Below are positions 1 to 9,360 of a DNA stretch of 64,000 nucleotides, one piece after another. Both the position numbers and the translations under genes were made by a program. Numbering within the stretch: position 1 is the first letter of the stretch; each line of letters opens with the position of its first letter. The notes beneath the pieces are model-generated. The model ran no database searches. It saw nothing but the letters and a program-made list of their open reading frames with translations, and was not told the DNA's origin. Origin of the DNA: Rhodococcus tukisamuensis NBRC 100609 (GTDB taxonomy: Bacteria; Actinomycetota; Actinomycetes; Mycobacteriales; Mycobacteriaceae). Location: positions 186,001 through 250,000 of the forward strand of contig NZ_BCXG01000006.1 of NCBI RefSeq assembly GCF_001894985.1, written 5' to 3'.

Positions 1-102
1 GACCCGGCTCGTCTCGACCCGTTCGCCCCGACGTTCGAGCTCGCGGATGACGGCGCCGCCCAGCAGGCCGCCGCCGCCCACGACCCAGGTCGGGGTGGCC
101 AT
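1..102 (-). CDS. NAD(P)-binding Rossmann protein, N-terminal fragment
   Basis: Only the first 34 residues lie in the window; the gene runs off the left edge. They begin MATPTWVVGGGGLLGG, a glycine-rich loop of the kind that opens a Rossmann fold in NAD-dependent epimerases and dehydratases. The ATG follows the stop codon of the upstream glycosyltransferase by one base, so the two are probably translated together. A nucleotide-sugar or lipid-linked sugar epimerase or reductase would suit the surrounding wall-polysaccharide genes, but that role is inferred from context. Confidence 0.6.
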   Translation of the reverse strand, partial: MATPTWVVGGGGLLGGAVIRELERRGERVETSRV

Positions 103-103
103 C

Positions 104-1192
104 TCAGTCGCCCGCAGGTTTGGATCGATGATCGTCGGGTGCCGGCTCGGCGCGGCCGAGCGGACCCGCCGCCGGATCGCCGACGATCAGGTACGGCGGC
201 TTGCCCATCGCGGTCTTGACGTTGACACCGACGTACTCGGCGATGACTCCGAGGGAGAACAGGATGGCACCCATGCCGAACAGCAGGACCACCATCGTCG
301 AGGCCCAGCCCCGGACCTCGCTGGCGACGTCGAAGAACATGTACGAGACCAGCACGTACAGCACCAGCGCCAGGCCGAGTGCGGCGAACAGCACGCCGAT
401 CAAGCTGACCAGTCGCAGGCCCTTGGTCCCGCTGGAGAGCACCATTCGCCAGAAGTGTGAGAGCAGGCTGCGCAGGTGGTATCCGGAGCGTCGGCCCTGC
501 TCGGCGCGCAGTGCCACCGGACTGGTCGTCACGTCTCCCGCGATCCAGCCGAGTGCGACGTCGAGGTAGGCCTCCGACCCCGCATACGCCGCCACCGAAC
601 GGCCGACCTCGCCGAGGACCAGCCGGAAGCTCTGGAAGCTGCGGGTGTTGTCACCGGAGAGGGCGCGCGCGATGAGCCACTTCGACCCGCGGGAGGCGGC
701 GTTGCGCAGCAGTCCGTGCGGCGCGGCGTTCGTCGGGCGTGCGTAGACGACGGTGGCCTGCTCGTCGAGTGCGGTGTCGAGGAGGCCGCCGATTGCGGCC
801 GGGTCGTGCTGCCCGTCCTCGTCCATGGTGACGATCCACTCGCCCCCGCTCGACGCCATGCCGGCCAGGGTCGCGGGATGCTGGCCGAAGTTCCGGCTCA
901 GCCAGATCGGCCTGACGAAGTCGTGCTCGGCCGCGAGCTGCCGGATGACCGCCGCCGAGTCGTCCGGGCCGTGGTCGAAGACGAGCAGGACCTCCTCGAC
1001 GACCATCGGCCGGCCTGCCGGGGTGAATCGGGTCGTCGTCCACGGCAGGATCTCGTCGATCAGGTCGCGCAGTGTCTGGGCGCCCTGGTACACCGGCACC
1101 ACGACGGACATTCGGTGCGGCGCCACCGTGGGTCGGGCGTCATCGGAGGTCACGGGCTGCGAGTTTACGCGGGCGGCACTGAGCGACTGCAC
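104..1192 (-). CDS. Family 2 glycosyltransferase, polyprenyl-phosphate type
   Basis: This 362-residue protein has a GT2 domain opening with MSVVVPVYQGA near residue 28, a WIVTMDEDGQHDP metal/nucleotide motif near residue 120, and two hydrophobic segments near the C terminus (about residues 265-320). That layout is typical of DPM1/GtrB-like enzymes, which transfer a sugar from a nucleotide donor to polyprenyl phosphate on the inner face of the membrane. The start used is the first in frame; Met28 is a possible later start. It is one base from the Rossmann gene downstream. The donor sugar cannot be read from the sequence. Confidence 0.8.
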   Translation of the reverse strand: MQSLSAARVNSQPVTSDDARPTVAPHRMSVVVPVYQGAQTLRDLIDEILPWTTTRFTPAGRPMVVEEVLLVFDHGPDDSAAVIRQLAAEHDFVRPIWLSRNFGQHPATLAGMASSGGEWIVTMDEDGQHDPAAIGGLLDTALDEQATVVYARPTNAAPHGLLRNAASRGSKWLIARALSGDNTRSFQSFRLVLGEVGRSVAAYAGSEAYLDVALGWIAGDVTTSPVALRAEQGRRSGYHLRSLLSHFWRMVLSSGTKGLRLVSLIGVLFAALGLALVLYVLVSYMFFDVASEVRGWASTMVVLLFGMGAILFSLGVIAEYVGVNVKTAMGKPPYLIVGDPAAGPLGRAEPAPDDHRSKPAGD

Positions 1193-1256
1193 ACGATCCT
1201 GCGCGCGCTGCGTGTTTCCGCGCTCATTTCGGCGGATGGTCTCGCGGCCGTCCGCG

Positions 1257-3482
1257 TCACGCCGCGACGGCGGCGGGATCCCGAGTGGCCGGGCCCGCGC
1301 GGCGCGAACGCAGGAAGTGCACCTCGAGGACGGCGAGGCCGAGAAGGCCGAGGCCGATGCCGGCGAGACCGATCGATCTTCCGGGCGGTGTCCAGGTCAG
1401 GTTCAGCGTCCCGTCGACGGTACCGGCGGGGACGTCGACGGCGACGAAGATGCCGTCCACGGCGTAGGTCCCGACTGGTTCACCGTTCAGCGTTGCCGAG
1501 TACCCGGGCCAGTCCAACCGCGCGAAGACCACCCGGCCGCCGTCGGGTGAACTGACGTTCACCGAGCTGGTCGCATCGGTCTCGGCGACGCTCCGCGCGG
1601 TCACGCCCTCCGCGTTCGCGACACGTCCGTTTCGGTGGGATATGGGCCCGTCGATGCGCTCGAGCACGTATGCGAAGTCCGCGACATGTGGGTTCTCGGG
1701 GTACTGCGTCCACTTCCAGCCGGGCGGCGCCGGGTTGGAGTCCGCATCCGGGTACTGGGCCCTCTGCAGGATCACGCGGTCGATCAACATGAGGTCGACA
1801 TAGGTCCTGCCGGTCGTCGGCTCGGTGGCGAAGGCGTCAAACACGCTGTCGTAGCAGGTCGAACCGTCGTACTCCATGCACAACCTGTCCCCGAACTCCT
1901 CGAACCCGATGGAGGTGTAGGCGTTGACATAGCTGAGGTCGAGTAACTTGGCGTAATTTCCCCAGGTCAGGGTGCTCCAGGTGGCGTCCAGCGTCAGGTT
2001 CTCGCGGGGCTCCAGGTCGCGGGTGCCCAACTGGAGGTTGTTGCCCGCCCAGTCGGGGAAGGCGGCCTTGGCCTCGGACTGTTTGGCCGGCAGCAGCCAC
2101 TGCGACTCGTACGGGTTCTCGCTGACCTGGAAGTGCACCACCGGCAGGGTGGACACCATCAGCAGCCCGGCCACCGCGGCGATCCCGAAGCGGGACGCCA
2201 CAAACAGGACGACGGCACCCGCCGCCAGGATCACCAGACCCCACAGCAGGTGCGTACCGAACAGCAGCGGAGTGGACGACCCCGCGCGAAGCACCATGAC
2301 GGCGACCAGTACTGCGCCCACGACGCACCGTGTCCTCAACGAACGCAGCGTGCCGTGCCTGCTGAGCAGCACACAGACCACGATCAGTGCGGCGAACGCG
2401 ACGAACGGCAGCACCCGGCCCGGCCAGCGCAGGGGTCCCAAGCTGCTCGGCCCGGCGGCCGCGATCAGCATGACGCCCAGGAAGATCAGCGTCCCGGACA
2501 AACTGCGGAGCGTTTTGCCGACGGCCTGCCAGTCGACGAACGCCAGCGCCGGAATCAGGAACCACGCGATGTAGGTGACCGGCCACGGTTGCACCTCGCC
2601 CTGCCACGCCTGAATCGCCGGCAGCGCCGACGGCATGCTTGCAGTGAATGTCTCCGACCACGGCGCGGTGAGGAAGTTGTCGTTGTAGACGTTGCCCTCA
2701 TCGGTGCGCCAGGTGACATCGCCCGAGAGGGCGCCGGGCAGAAAGGTGATCGCCCCCGCCGCGCCCGCGCAGGCACCCACGACGAGGAGCCGCAGCGACG
2801 GCTGCCACTTGCCCTGGTACAGGTATTCGCCGATGGCGAGGCAGGCGACCAGGATGCCCGCGCACAGCGCGGGGTGGAGGTAGCCGACGCTGAGCGCGAG
2901 GTAGAGGAACACGAACGTCGGGAGCGGACCGGAGCGTCCCCGCGAGTATCGGACGGCGCTGGCCCACGCCTGCAACACCCAGGCGGTACTCGTCAGTGCC
3001 GTCACCCAGGACGCCTGATCGTAGAACAGTGAGAATCCGGTGAAGGGGACAGCGACGCCCGCCACCGCCGCCCACGCTGGTCGCGCCCCGTATTCGAGGC
3101 AGACCCGGTAGACGCCGAGGGCCATGATCGCCGCGAAGGCGAACTTGGTGGCCGTCGCGAACAGCACCATGTTGTCCACCGAGGGCGCAATCATGTTGAT
3201 CGCGATCTGGACGGGATTCCACAGCCCGCCCTGTCCCTCCACCGGATAGTTGCCGGCCATCCACTGCTCGGGCGTCAGCGAAGGCATCGTGCCGGTGCGG
3301 AGGATGCGGCCTAGATAGATCCAGTTCGGGATCGCGCCGGACTCGGTATCGTCCATGTAGAAGAAGCGGTCGTTGACCGACAGCACCGTGACGTAACCTG
3401 CCGCCACCATCAGAACGGTGATCGAGCCCCACAGCCACCGTTGCCTCCGCGTCGAATCCGGCGCGGCGGGGACGGTGTTCAC
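1257..3482 (-). CDS. Large polytopic membrane protein, GT-C-like
   Basis: The 741-residue protein has a first membrane helix at about residues 17-36, an acidic FFYMDDTESG motif just after it, about ten further hydrophobic segments up to residue 430, a long exported domain, and a final helix near residue 705. An acidic motif after the first helix and a large extracytoplasmic C-terminal part are features of GT-C glycosyltransferases, which use polyprenyl-phosphate sugars outside the membrane. It is divergent from glfT2, with 172 bases between the starts. A role in arabinogalactan or related glycan assembly is inferred. A resemblance to mycobacterial Rv3779-type proteins is possible but was not tested. 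Confidence 0.65.
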   Translation of the reverse strand: MNTVPAAPDSTRRQRWLWGSITVLMVAAGYVTVLSVNDRFFYMDDTESGAIPNWIYLGRILRTGTMPSLTPEQWMAGNYPVEGQGGLWNPVQIAINMIAPSVDNMVLFATATKFAFAAIMALGVYRVCLEYGARPAWAAVAGVAVPFTGFSLFYDQASWVTALTSTAWVLQAWASAVRYSRGRSGPLPTFVFLYLALSVGYLHPALCAGILVACLAIGEYLYQGKWQPSLRLLVVGACAGAAGAITFLPGALSGDVTWRTDEGNVYNDNFLTAPWSETFTASMPSALPAIQAWQGEVQPWPVTYIAWFLIPALAFVDWQAVGKTLRSLSGTLIFLGVMLIAAAGPSSLGPLRWPGRVLPFVAFAALIVVCVLLSRHGTLRSLRTRCVVGAVLVAVMVLRAGSSTPLLFGTHLLWGLVILAAGAVVLFVASRFGIAAVAGLLMVSTLPVVHFQVSENPYESQWLLPAKQSEAKAAFPDWAGNNLQLGTRDLEPRENLTLDATWSTLTWGNYAKLLDLSYVNAYTSIGFEEFGDRLCMEYDGSTCYDSVFDAFATEPTTGRTYVDLMLIDRVILQRAQYPDADSNPAPPGWKWTQYPENPHVADFAYVLERIDGPISHRNGRVANAEGVTARSVAETDATSSVNVSSPDGGRVVFARLDWPGYSATLNGEPVGTYAVDGIFVAVDVPAGTVDGTLNLTWTPPGRSIGLAGIGLGLLGLAVLEVHFLRSRRAGPATRDPAAVAA

Positions 3483-3654
3483 ATGGGCTCCAAGACAACG
3501 TGGGGTGGGGCCACATGCCCCCTGGCCAAGGTGAGGCTAGTCGACCGAGCGATGGGGTGAAGACTCGCGAATCGGTCACCGGCATCGGTGGTTGGTAGCC
3601 TTGGCCGCGATTGTGCCCTGCGCACCAGAAGGTTCTGAGAGGTAGTTCGACGGT

Positions 3655-5559
3655 ATGGATGAGGCTGAAGCAGTTGTGACGAGCACGTCGACGTCTACGA
3701 CCACGACTACTGATCGACCGACCCCGGCGCCCACACGCGACCCGGGTCTGCTCACCGTGCAGCGCGCCCTGTTCGTGGGGCCGTCGAGCCTGGTCAGCGA
3801 CGACATGTACGCCGATGTCACGGGGTCCGTTGTTCGCGAGCGCACCCGCGCACACCTCGGACGCAAGAGCAGTGTCGACACCAACACCTACTTCGGCCGC
3901 TTCCCGGCCAGCTACTGGCAGCGCTGGACCACCGCTACGGAGGTCCGGTTCGTCGCCGACGTGGCGGGGGCGGGCACTGTCGAACTGATCGCCACGGACT
4001 TCAACGGCCGTAAGCGGACGGTTGCCACGGAGGCGGTGGACACGAACAGCGCGTCGCAGCGCATCTCGCTGACTGCCAAGGTCGACCGATTCCTCGACGG
4101 GGGCGCACTCTTCGCGCGCATCAGCACCCAGAGCGACGAGCTGACCGTTGAGAACGCCGAGTGGAGTGTTCCGTTCGAGGGCCCCCTCCGGCCCGCGGCC
4201 GTGGTGATCTGCACCTTCAACAGGGCCGACGACTGCGCGGCAACGTTGGCCGCAATGGCCGACGATCCGGTCGCGCTCCGCGACGTCGAGGCCGTGTACG
4301 TGGTGGACCAGGGCACGGACCAGGTGCAGAGCCGTCCCGAGTTCACCCGCGTCTCCGAGCTGCTCGGTGACAAGTTGGTCTACATCACCCAGCCGAACCT
4401 GGGTGGGGCCGGCGGCTTCACCAGGGGCCTGTTCGAGGTTCAGGGGGTGGACCGGTCCGAGCCGGCCAACGTCATCTTCATGGACGACGACGTGCTGTGC
4501 GAGCCGGAGGCAGTGGTCCGGCTCAACACGTTTGCGAACCTGACGGTCGAGCCCGCGATCATCGGGGCGCAGATGCTCTACCTGCTCCACCCCGACCGGG
4601 TTCACGTGGGCGCCGAGGTGGCCGACCTGCAGAAGCTGCAGGCGGGGATCCAGGTCAAGGATGCGTTCCTCGACCGGAACGTGCTCAAGAAGCGGCAGGA
4701 AACCCGCGTCGATGCCGGCTACAACGGCTGGTGGTCGTGCCTGATCCCGTCGGAGATCGTTTCCCAGGTCGGCTACCCGCTGCCGCTCTTCTTCCAGTGG
4801 GACGACATCGAGTTCGGCTACCGTTCGCGCGCGAACGGATTCGCGACCGTGACTTTGCCGGGCGCCGCCGTGTGGCATGCGGACTTCGCATGGAAGGACT
4901 GGGACGAGTGGCATCGCTACTTCAACATCCGCAACGCGATGATCACCGCGGTCATGCACATCGATCTCGACGGCAAGAAGCTGGCGAAGCAGCTGCGGAC
5001 CGATCTGTACCGCTACCTCGTCTCGATGCAGTACGGCATGGCGTTCACCCTGATCAAGGCAGTCGAGGACTTCCTGAAGGGTCCCGGTCACCTCGAGGAC
5101 GGTGGCATGGAGGCGGCGGGTGCGATTCGGCGTGAGCGCGCCGAGTACGGCGAGACGGCCCGGCACAGCGGCAACGACGTCCCGGACCTGCGTCCCGCGG
5201 ACATGGTCATCACCCCGGCGGGACCCTTCCCGAGTAAGAGCCTGGAGTGGGCGGTGCTCGCCAAGCGTGCGCTGTCCCAGTGGCGGGGCACGCTGCCCGC
5301 GCATCCCGTCGCGATTTCCGCGGCCGACGCCCACTGGTGGCACGTGTCACTGTTCTCGCATGCGGTCGTCACCGACAGCTCGCAGGAGGGTGTTCGAGTC
5401 CGCAAGCGGGACAAGAAGCGTGCGCTCGCACTGCTGGTGCGCGGCCGCGCCGCGCTGAAGGCCCTGCGAGAGCGGACCCCGGAGGTTCAGCGCCAGTACC
5501 GGGCCGCGATGCCGCAGCTCACCAGCAGGGAGAACTGGGCGCGCCTGTACGGCGAGTGA
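3655..5559 (+). CDS. glfT2: Bifunctional galactofuranosyltransferase GlfT2
   Basis: The 634-residue protein matches the GlfT2 plan. A beta-rich N-terminal domain comes first, then the GT-A core with VVICTFNRADDCAATL near residue 183, the Asp triad at residues 277-279 (FMDDDVL) and QWDDIEFGYRSR with Trp382, followed by a helical C-terminal domain. The family elongates galactan by adding galactofuranose from UDP-Galf with alternating beta-1,5 and beta-1,6 links, at the inner membrane face. A Ser/Thr-rich tract (residues 9-22) precedes the conserved fold. The gene diverges from the membrane-protein gene and converges on the methyltransferase gene. Confidence 0.93.
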   Translation: MDEAEAVVTSTSTSTTTTTDRPTPAPTRDPGLLTVQRALFVGPSSLVSDDMYADVTGSVVRERTRAHLGRKSSVDTNTYFGRFPASYWQRWTTATEVRFVADVAGAGTVELIATDFNGRKRTVATEAVDTNSASQRISLTAKVDRFLDGGALFARISTQSDELTVENAEWSVPFEGPLRPAAVVICTFNRADDCAATLAAMADDPVALRDVEAVYVVDQGTDQVQSRPEFTRVSELLGDKLVYITQPNLGGAGGFTRGLFEVQGVDRSEPANVIFMDDDVLCEPEAVVRLNTFANLTVEPAIIGAQMLYLLHPDRVHVGAEVADLQKLQAGIQVKDAFLDRNVLKKRQETRVDAGYNGWWSCLIPSEIVSQVGYPLPLFFQWDDIEFGYRSRANGFATVTLPGAAVWHADFAWKDWDEWHRYFNIRNAMITAVMHIDLDGKKLAKQLRTDLYRYLVSMQYGMAFTLIKAVEDFLKGPGHLEDGGMEAAGAIRRERAEYGETARHSGNDVPDLRPADMVITPAGPFPSKSLEWAVLAKRALSQWRGTLPAHPVAISAADAHWWHVSLFSHAVVTDSSQEGVRVRKRDKKRALALLVRGRAALKALRERTPEVQRQYRAAMPQLTSRENWARLYGE

Positions 5560-5571
5560 TGCGGCCGCGGC

Positions 5572-6471
5572 TCACCGCCCGGTGAGCCGCACCGCCACCT
5601 GCTCGTCGTGGGCGGTGTAGCCGAGGTACTCGTAGCCGACGCCGGTGCGTGCGACGAACTCCGTCCACGCCCGGTACTCGTGCGACCGCCAGCCCGGGTA
5701 GTTGAAGAACTCGTCGAAGACGAGCACCGTTCCGTCGCGGAACCGCTCCCCGAGCAGCTCGAGGACGGTCGCCGTCGACGAGTACAGGTCCGCGTCCAGG
5801 TGCGCGAAGGCCACCGGACCCGGGTGCGCGTCGAGGAACGCCGGCAGGGTGTCCGCGAACAGTCCGGGCACCAGTTGCGCCCCCGGCACGCGGGGCAGGG
5901 ACTCCTGGGCGAACTCGCCGGCCGGAAACCCGGTCCGCCAGGTCTCGGGCAGCCCGCTGAACACGTCGAACCCGGCGACCGGCGTCACACCCGGCCGGGC
6001 GCCGAGTTCCTCGACCACGATCCGCAGCGTGGTGCCGCCCGCCACCCCGAACTCGAGCGCCATCCCCGGCCCGGATACCTGCGACAGCGCGAACCTCAGG
6101 GTCTCGTGGGGGGCGGCGAACGGAGGCGCCTGCGGCATCTTCTCGACGACGAACGCGGCGCTCTCGGCGGCGGCCCGCAGGTCCTGGGCGTAGCCGAGGT
6201 CGCGGCGGGCACGCCGCTCGTGGCCGGCGAGCTGGTCACGTACGGCGGCGACCTGGTCGCGCACGGCGGCGACCTGGTCGCGCACGGCGGCGAGTTCGCC
6301 GAGCACCCGGCTCAGTTCGCCGTTGGTGGCGGTCAGCTCGGCCAGCACCTGGTCGTGCTGGTTCTCCAGTTTGATCCGGTGATGCCGCTCGGACTCGTGG
6401 ACCACTTCCGCGACCGCGCGTTGCAGTTTCAGCCGGGCATTGCGGCGCATGCGATGCAGCATGCGTCCCAT
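5572..6471 (-). CDS. TylF/MycF-like methyltransferase with N-terminal coiled coil
   Basis: From the ATG at 6471 the protein has 299 residues. Residues 1-110 are charged and helical, with three perfect seven-residue copies of AAVRDQV/L that suggest a coiled coil. The remainder is a class I SAM-dependent fold with MALEFGVAGGTTLR, FDVFSGLPETWR and AFAHLDADLYSSTATVLE, a pattern seen in macrocin-O-methyltransferase (TylF) relatives. The His-Leu-Asp-Ala-Asp acidic motif probably binds metal. It lies between glfT2 and the wzm-wzt-glfT1 operon, so the target may be a wall or surface glycan. The start is uncertain because no strong ribosome site precedes it. Confidence 0.72.
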   Translation of the reverse strand: MGRMLHRMRRNARLKLQRAVAEVVHESERHHRIKLENQHDQVLAELTATNGELSRVLGELAAVRDQVAAVRDQVAAVRDQLAGHERRARRDLGYAQDLRAAAESAAFVVEKMPQAPPFAAPHETLRFALSQVSGPGMALEFGVAGGTTLRIVVEELGARPGVTPVAGFDVFSGLPETWRTGFPAGEFAQESLPRVPGAQLVPGLFADTLPAFLDAHPGPVAFAHLDADLYSSTATVLELLGERFRDGTVLVFDEFFNYPGWRSHEYRAWTEFVARTGVGYEYLGYTAHDEQVAVRLTGR

Positions 6472-6577
6472 GCTGCCAGCCTGCGGCGGTGTCGGCAGGT
6501 GGACGACGGGAACCGATCCGGGCGCCGCCCGGGGCGGATCCAGTGCTTCAGTGCGTAACCTGTTGCGGCCCAGAGGA

Positions 6578-7474
6578 TTACGGTCGGGTAAACCGCTCCT
6601 GGCGGCCGAGCTTGCGCAGTCGCATCCACTCCCGGAAGCCGGCCGGGTCACGCTGGGAGACCAGGAAGTACCAGCCGAACCGGGCGTACTCCTGCGGCAA
6701 CAGCTTTCGCATGCCGGGTTGGGCCATCAGGTAGCCGCGGTTGCGGTACGTGAAGAAGCGCTTGGTCTCGTTGTCGGGGTACTGCGTGTGCATCCGGCCG
6801 CCCAGGATCGGCTTGAACTCGTCGGCGCCGTTGGGGTGCACGTACGCGGTCTGCAGGCAGGTGCCGAACGGCAGCCCCGAGCGGACCAGCCTGCGGTGCA
6901 GCTCCACCTCGTCGCCGCGGACGAACAGTCGCAGGTCCGGCACGCCGACCGCGTCGATGGCGGCGGCGGAGAACAGCGCGCCGTTGAACAGTGACGCGAT
7001 GCCCGGCAGCAGGTCCTCCTCGCCCAGTTCGGAGCGCAGCCGTCGCCATTCGAGGCCGCGGCGCAGCGGGAAGGCCAACCGGTCAGGCTCGTCGATGTCG
7101 CACACCACGGGCGAGACCTCGGCCAGCCCGTGCCGGGTGGCGCAGTCCAGCAGGGTCGCGAGCACGTCGGGGCCGTCGGGACGGCCGTCGTCGTCGGCGA
7201 GCCACACCCAGTCCGCGCCGAGGGAGAGCGCGTACAGCATGCCGAGCGCGAAGCCGCCCGCGCCGCCGAGGTTGTGCTGGGAGCCGAGGTAGGTGCACGG
7301 GATGCCGGCGCCCTCGACGAGCTCGCGGACGTCGGCCTCGTCGGCGTTGTCCACCACCACCAGGTGGTCCAGCGGACGGGTCTGTCCGGCGAGCACCTTC
7401 AGGGACTCGGCGAGCAGTTCACGACGCTTGTGGGTGACGACCACCCCGACGATGCGCGGTTCGGCGGCGCTCAC
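6578..7474 (-). CDS. glfT1: Galactofuranosyltransferase GlfT1
   Basis: This 298-residue GT2 enzyme has VGVVVTHKRRELL at the N terminus, the HNLGGAGGFALGM segment, an acidic WLADDDGRPD motif near residue 95 and FVRGDEVELHRRL near residue 185. These match GlfT1, which adds the first galactofuranose residues to the decaprenyl-linked GlcNAc-rhamnose acceptor before GlfT2 elongates. The GTG start overlaps the wzt stop by four bases, and the wzm-wzt-glfT1 order is compatible with the mycobacterial Rv3781-Rv3783 locus. Confidence 0.9.
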   Translation of the reverse strand: MSAAEPRIVGVVVTHKRRELLAESLKVLAGQTRPLDHLVVVDNADEADVRELVEGAGIPCTYLGSQHNLGGAGGFALGMLYALSLGADWVWLADDDGRPDGPDVLATLLDCATRHGLAEVSPVVCDIDEPDRLAFPLRRGLEWRRLRSELGEEDLLPGIASLFNGALFSAAAIDAVGVPDLRLFVRGDEVELHRRLVRSGLPFGTCLQTAYVHPNGADEFKPILGGRMHTQYPDNETKRFFTYRNRGYLMAQPGMRKLLPQEYARFGWYFLVSQRDPAGFREWMRLRKLGRQERFTRP

Positions 7475-8298
7475 GCGCCCTCACCGCGGGCGACGCCGGC
7501 CTTCTCGGCCGCGATCTCGGCGATGGTGCGGGCCACGTGCGAGGCGGCCTCGGGGCCCTCGTAGGCGCGCACCACGTCCTCGATCTCGCCGTGCATGCGC
7601 ACTTGGCCGTGGTCGATCCACATCGCGCTGTCGCACAGCTGCGCGAGGAACTCGTTGGAGTGGCTGGCGAAGACCAGGATGCCGGAGCGCTCCACCAGCT
7701 TCTGCAACCGGATGCGGGCCTTCTTCATGAACTCCGCGTCGACGGCACCGATGCCCTCGTCGAGCAGCAGGATCTCCGGGTCGATGCTGGTGACGACGCC
7801 CATTGCGACGCGCACCCGCATGCCGGTGGAATAGGTGCGCAGCGGCATCGACAGGTACTCGCCGAGCTCGGTGAACTCCGCGATCTCGTCCATCTTCGCG
7901 AGCATCTGCTTGCGGGTCTGGCCGAGGAACAGGCCGCGGATGATGATGTTCTCGTACCCGGAGATCTCCGGGTCCATGCCGACGCCGAGGTCGAAGACGG
8001 GGGCGACGCGGCCCCGGATCCGGGCGCTGCCCCGGGTCGGCTCGTAGATGCCCGAGAGCAGTCGCAGCAGCGTGGACTTGCCCGCGCCGTTGTGACCGAC
8101 CAGCCCGACGCGGTCACCCTCCTTGAGCGAGAGGGTGATGTCCTTGAGCGCCTCGACGACCACCACGTCGGAGTCGTTGCGGCCGATGGAGCCGCCGGCC
8201 TTGCCGAGGAACGCCTTCTTCAGCGACCGGGACTTGGCGTCGAAAATGGGGAAGTCGACGCAGGCCCCGTGCGTCTCGATGCTCACATGCTGCGTCAT
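7471..8298 (-). CDS. wzt: Galactan export ABC transporter ATPase Wzt
   Basis: The 275-residue ATPase has Walker A (GHNGAGKST), the signature LRTYSTGMRVRVAMGV, Walker B (ILLLDEGIGA) and the switch histidine in FASHSNEF. It belongs to the polysaccharide-exporting ABC family and lacks the C-terminal carbohydrate-binding domain of longer Wzt proteins. It should power Wzm in moving lipid-linked galactan across the membrane. Translation starts at the end of three tandem mini-ORFs, each with its own GGGGAA-like sequence. It overlaps glfT1 by four bases. Confidence 0.92.
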   Translation of the reverse strand: MTQHVSIETHGACVDFPIFDAKSRSLKKAFLGKAGGSIGRNDSDVVVVEALKDITLSLKEGDRVGLVGHNGAGKSTLLRLLSGIYEPTRGSARIRGRVAPVFDLGVGMDPEISGYENIIIRGLFLGQTRKQMLAKMDEIAEFTELGEYLSMPLRTYSTGMRVRVAMGVVTSIDPEILLLDEGIGAVDAEFMKKARIRLQKLVERSGILVFASHSNEFLAQLCDSAMWIDHGQVRMHGEIEDVVRAYEGPEAASHVARTIAEIAAEKAGVARGEGA

Positions 8299-8394
8299 TT
8301 CCCCGTCGCTTCGCTCGCCAGTGTCGTCATTTCCCTGCCGCTTCGCTCGCCAGTGTCGTCATTTCCCCGCCGCTTCGCTCGCAAGTGTTGTCAT
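8295..8394 (-). repeat. Three tandem 32-bp units encoding ATGA-coupled mini-ORFs
   Basis: Three 32-bp units (8359-8390, 8327-8358, 8295-8326) lie between the wzm stop and the wzt start. On the minus strand each unit supplies an ATG, an 11-codon reading frame (MTTLASEAAGK twice, then MTTLASEATGK) and an AGGGAA or GGGGAA sequence before the next ATG. Because 32 is not a multiple of three, each mini-ORF ends with a TGA overlapping the following ATG, and the last runs into the wzt start. The first ATG at 8394 has an AGGGG sequence at suitable distance. A translational relay or stoichiometry control for wzt is inferred. Confidence 0.8.
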
Positions 8395-8404
8395 GGTCAG
8401 ACCC

Positions 8405-9271
8405 CTAAACCCAGTAGGGCACGCGGGCCCGGTACTTGCGCAACGCGAACAGCGCGAAGGCCCAGCCGGCGACGGTGATGGCCAGCACGATGTACCAGTG
8501 GTACGCCTCCTGCGGCTTGCCGAGCATGGGGGCACGGATGATCTCGAGATAGTGGTACAGCGGGTTCAGCTCGGCCAGCTTGACGCGCTCGGCGGCCTCG
8601 CCGCCCTGGTTCTTCAGGGACTCGGTGGTCCACATGATCGGCGTCAGCACGAACAGCAGCAGCGTCAGGCTGCTGAGGATCGGCAGGATGTCGCGGTAGC
8701 GGGTGGCGAAGATGCCGAACACGATCGAGACCCACAGGGCGTTGAGCACGATCAGCCCGAGCGCCGGGATCGCCGCCAGGTCCGGCCAGGTCAGGTTCCG
8801 CCACACCCCGAACGCGACCAGCATGATCACGTAGATCAGCAGGTTGTGCGCGAAGAAGAGCAGTTGCCGCCACACCAGCCGGTACACGTGCACGCTCAGC
8901 GCCGACGGCAACTGCTTGATCAGGCCCTCGTTGGCGACGAAGACGTCCGAGCCCTCCAGGATCGACGCGCTGATCAGGCCCCACACGATCAGGCCGACCG
9001 TCACGTACGGCAGGAACTCGTCGAGCGGGATGTCGAGCAGCGCCGAGTACAGCAGGCCCATCGCGGCCGCCTGGACGCCGGTCGCGATGGTGATCCAGAA
9101 CGGGCCGATCACCGACCGGCGGTACCGCTGCTTGATGTCCTGCCAGCCCAGGTGCAGCCAGAGTTCGCGCTGCGCGAAGCCGTCACGCATGTCCTTGAAC
9201 GCGCGACGGAACGTCTGCGAGTCCGAGGCCGGCGATGATTCGCTCGCGATGTCTACGGTCGGCTGATGCAC
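8405..9271 (-). CDS. wzm: Galactan export ABC transporter permease Wzm
   Basis: The 288-residue protein has a cytoplasmic N-terminal stretch with the ABC-2 signature LGWQDIKQRYRRSVIGPFW, followed by about six membrane helices and a short C terminus. This is the permease of the polysaccharide-exporting ABC-2 family and pairs with the wzt product. It should transport the undecaprenyl- or decaprenyl-linked galactan chain. It is the first gene of the wzm-wzt-glfT1 operon and is divergent from the pyruvyl transferase gene, 89 bases away. Confidence 0.92.
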   Translation of the reverse strand: MHQPTVDIASESSPASDSQTFRRAFKDMRDGFAQRELWLHLGWQDIKQRYRRSVIGPFWITIATGVQAAAMGLLYSALLDIPLDEFLPYVTVGLIVWGLISASILEGSDVFVANEGLIKQLPSALSVHVYRLVWRQLLFFAHNLLIYVIMLVAFGVWRNLTWPDLAAIPALGLIVLNALWVSIVFGIFATRYRDILPILSSLTLLLFVLTPIMWTTESLKNQGGEAAERVKLAELNPLYHYLEIIRAPMLGKPQEAYHWYIVLAITVAGWAFALFALRKYRARVPYWV

Positions 9272-9360
9272 AAGCGACCACAGTACTAGCGTCCGCCGAC
9301 CGCCCTGGTCACCGAACCCGTCGGTCCGCCCGCGATGCCCGGTTTCGTACCCTGCGGGGT

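Noticed and set aside
2698-5343. 881-codon minus-strand open frame
   Set aside because: It is antisense to glfT2 and the membrane-protein gene, has Arg/Val-rich shadow composition and no domain; long antisense frames are common at this GC content.
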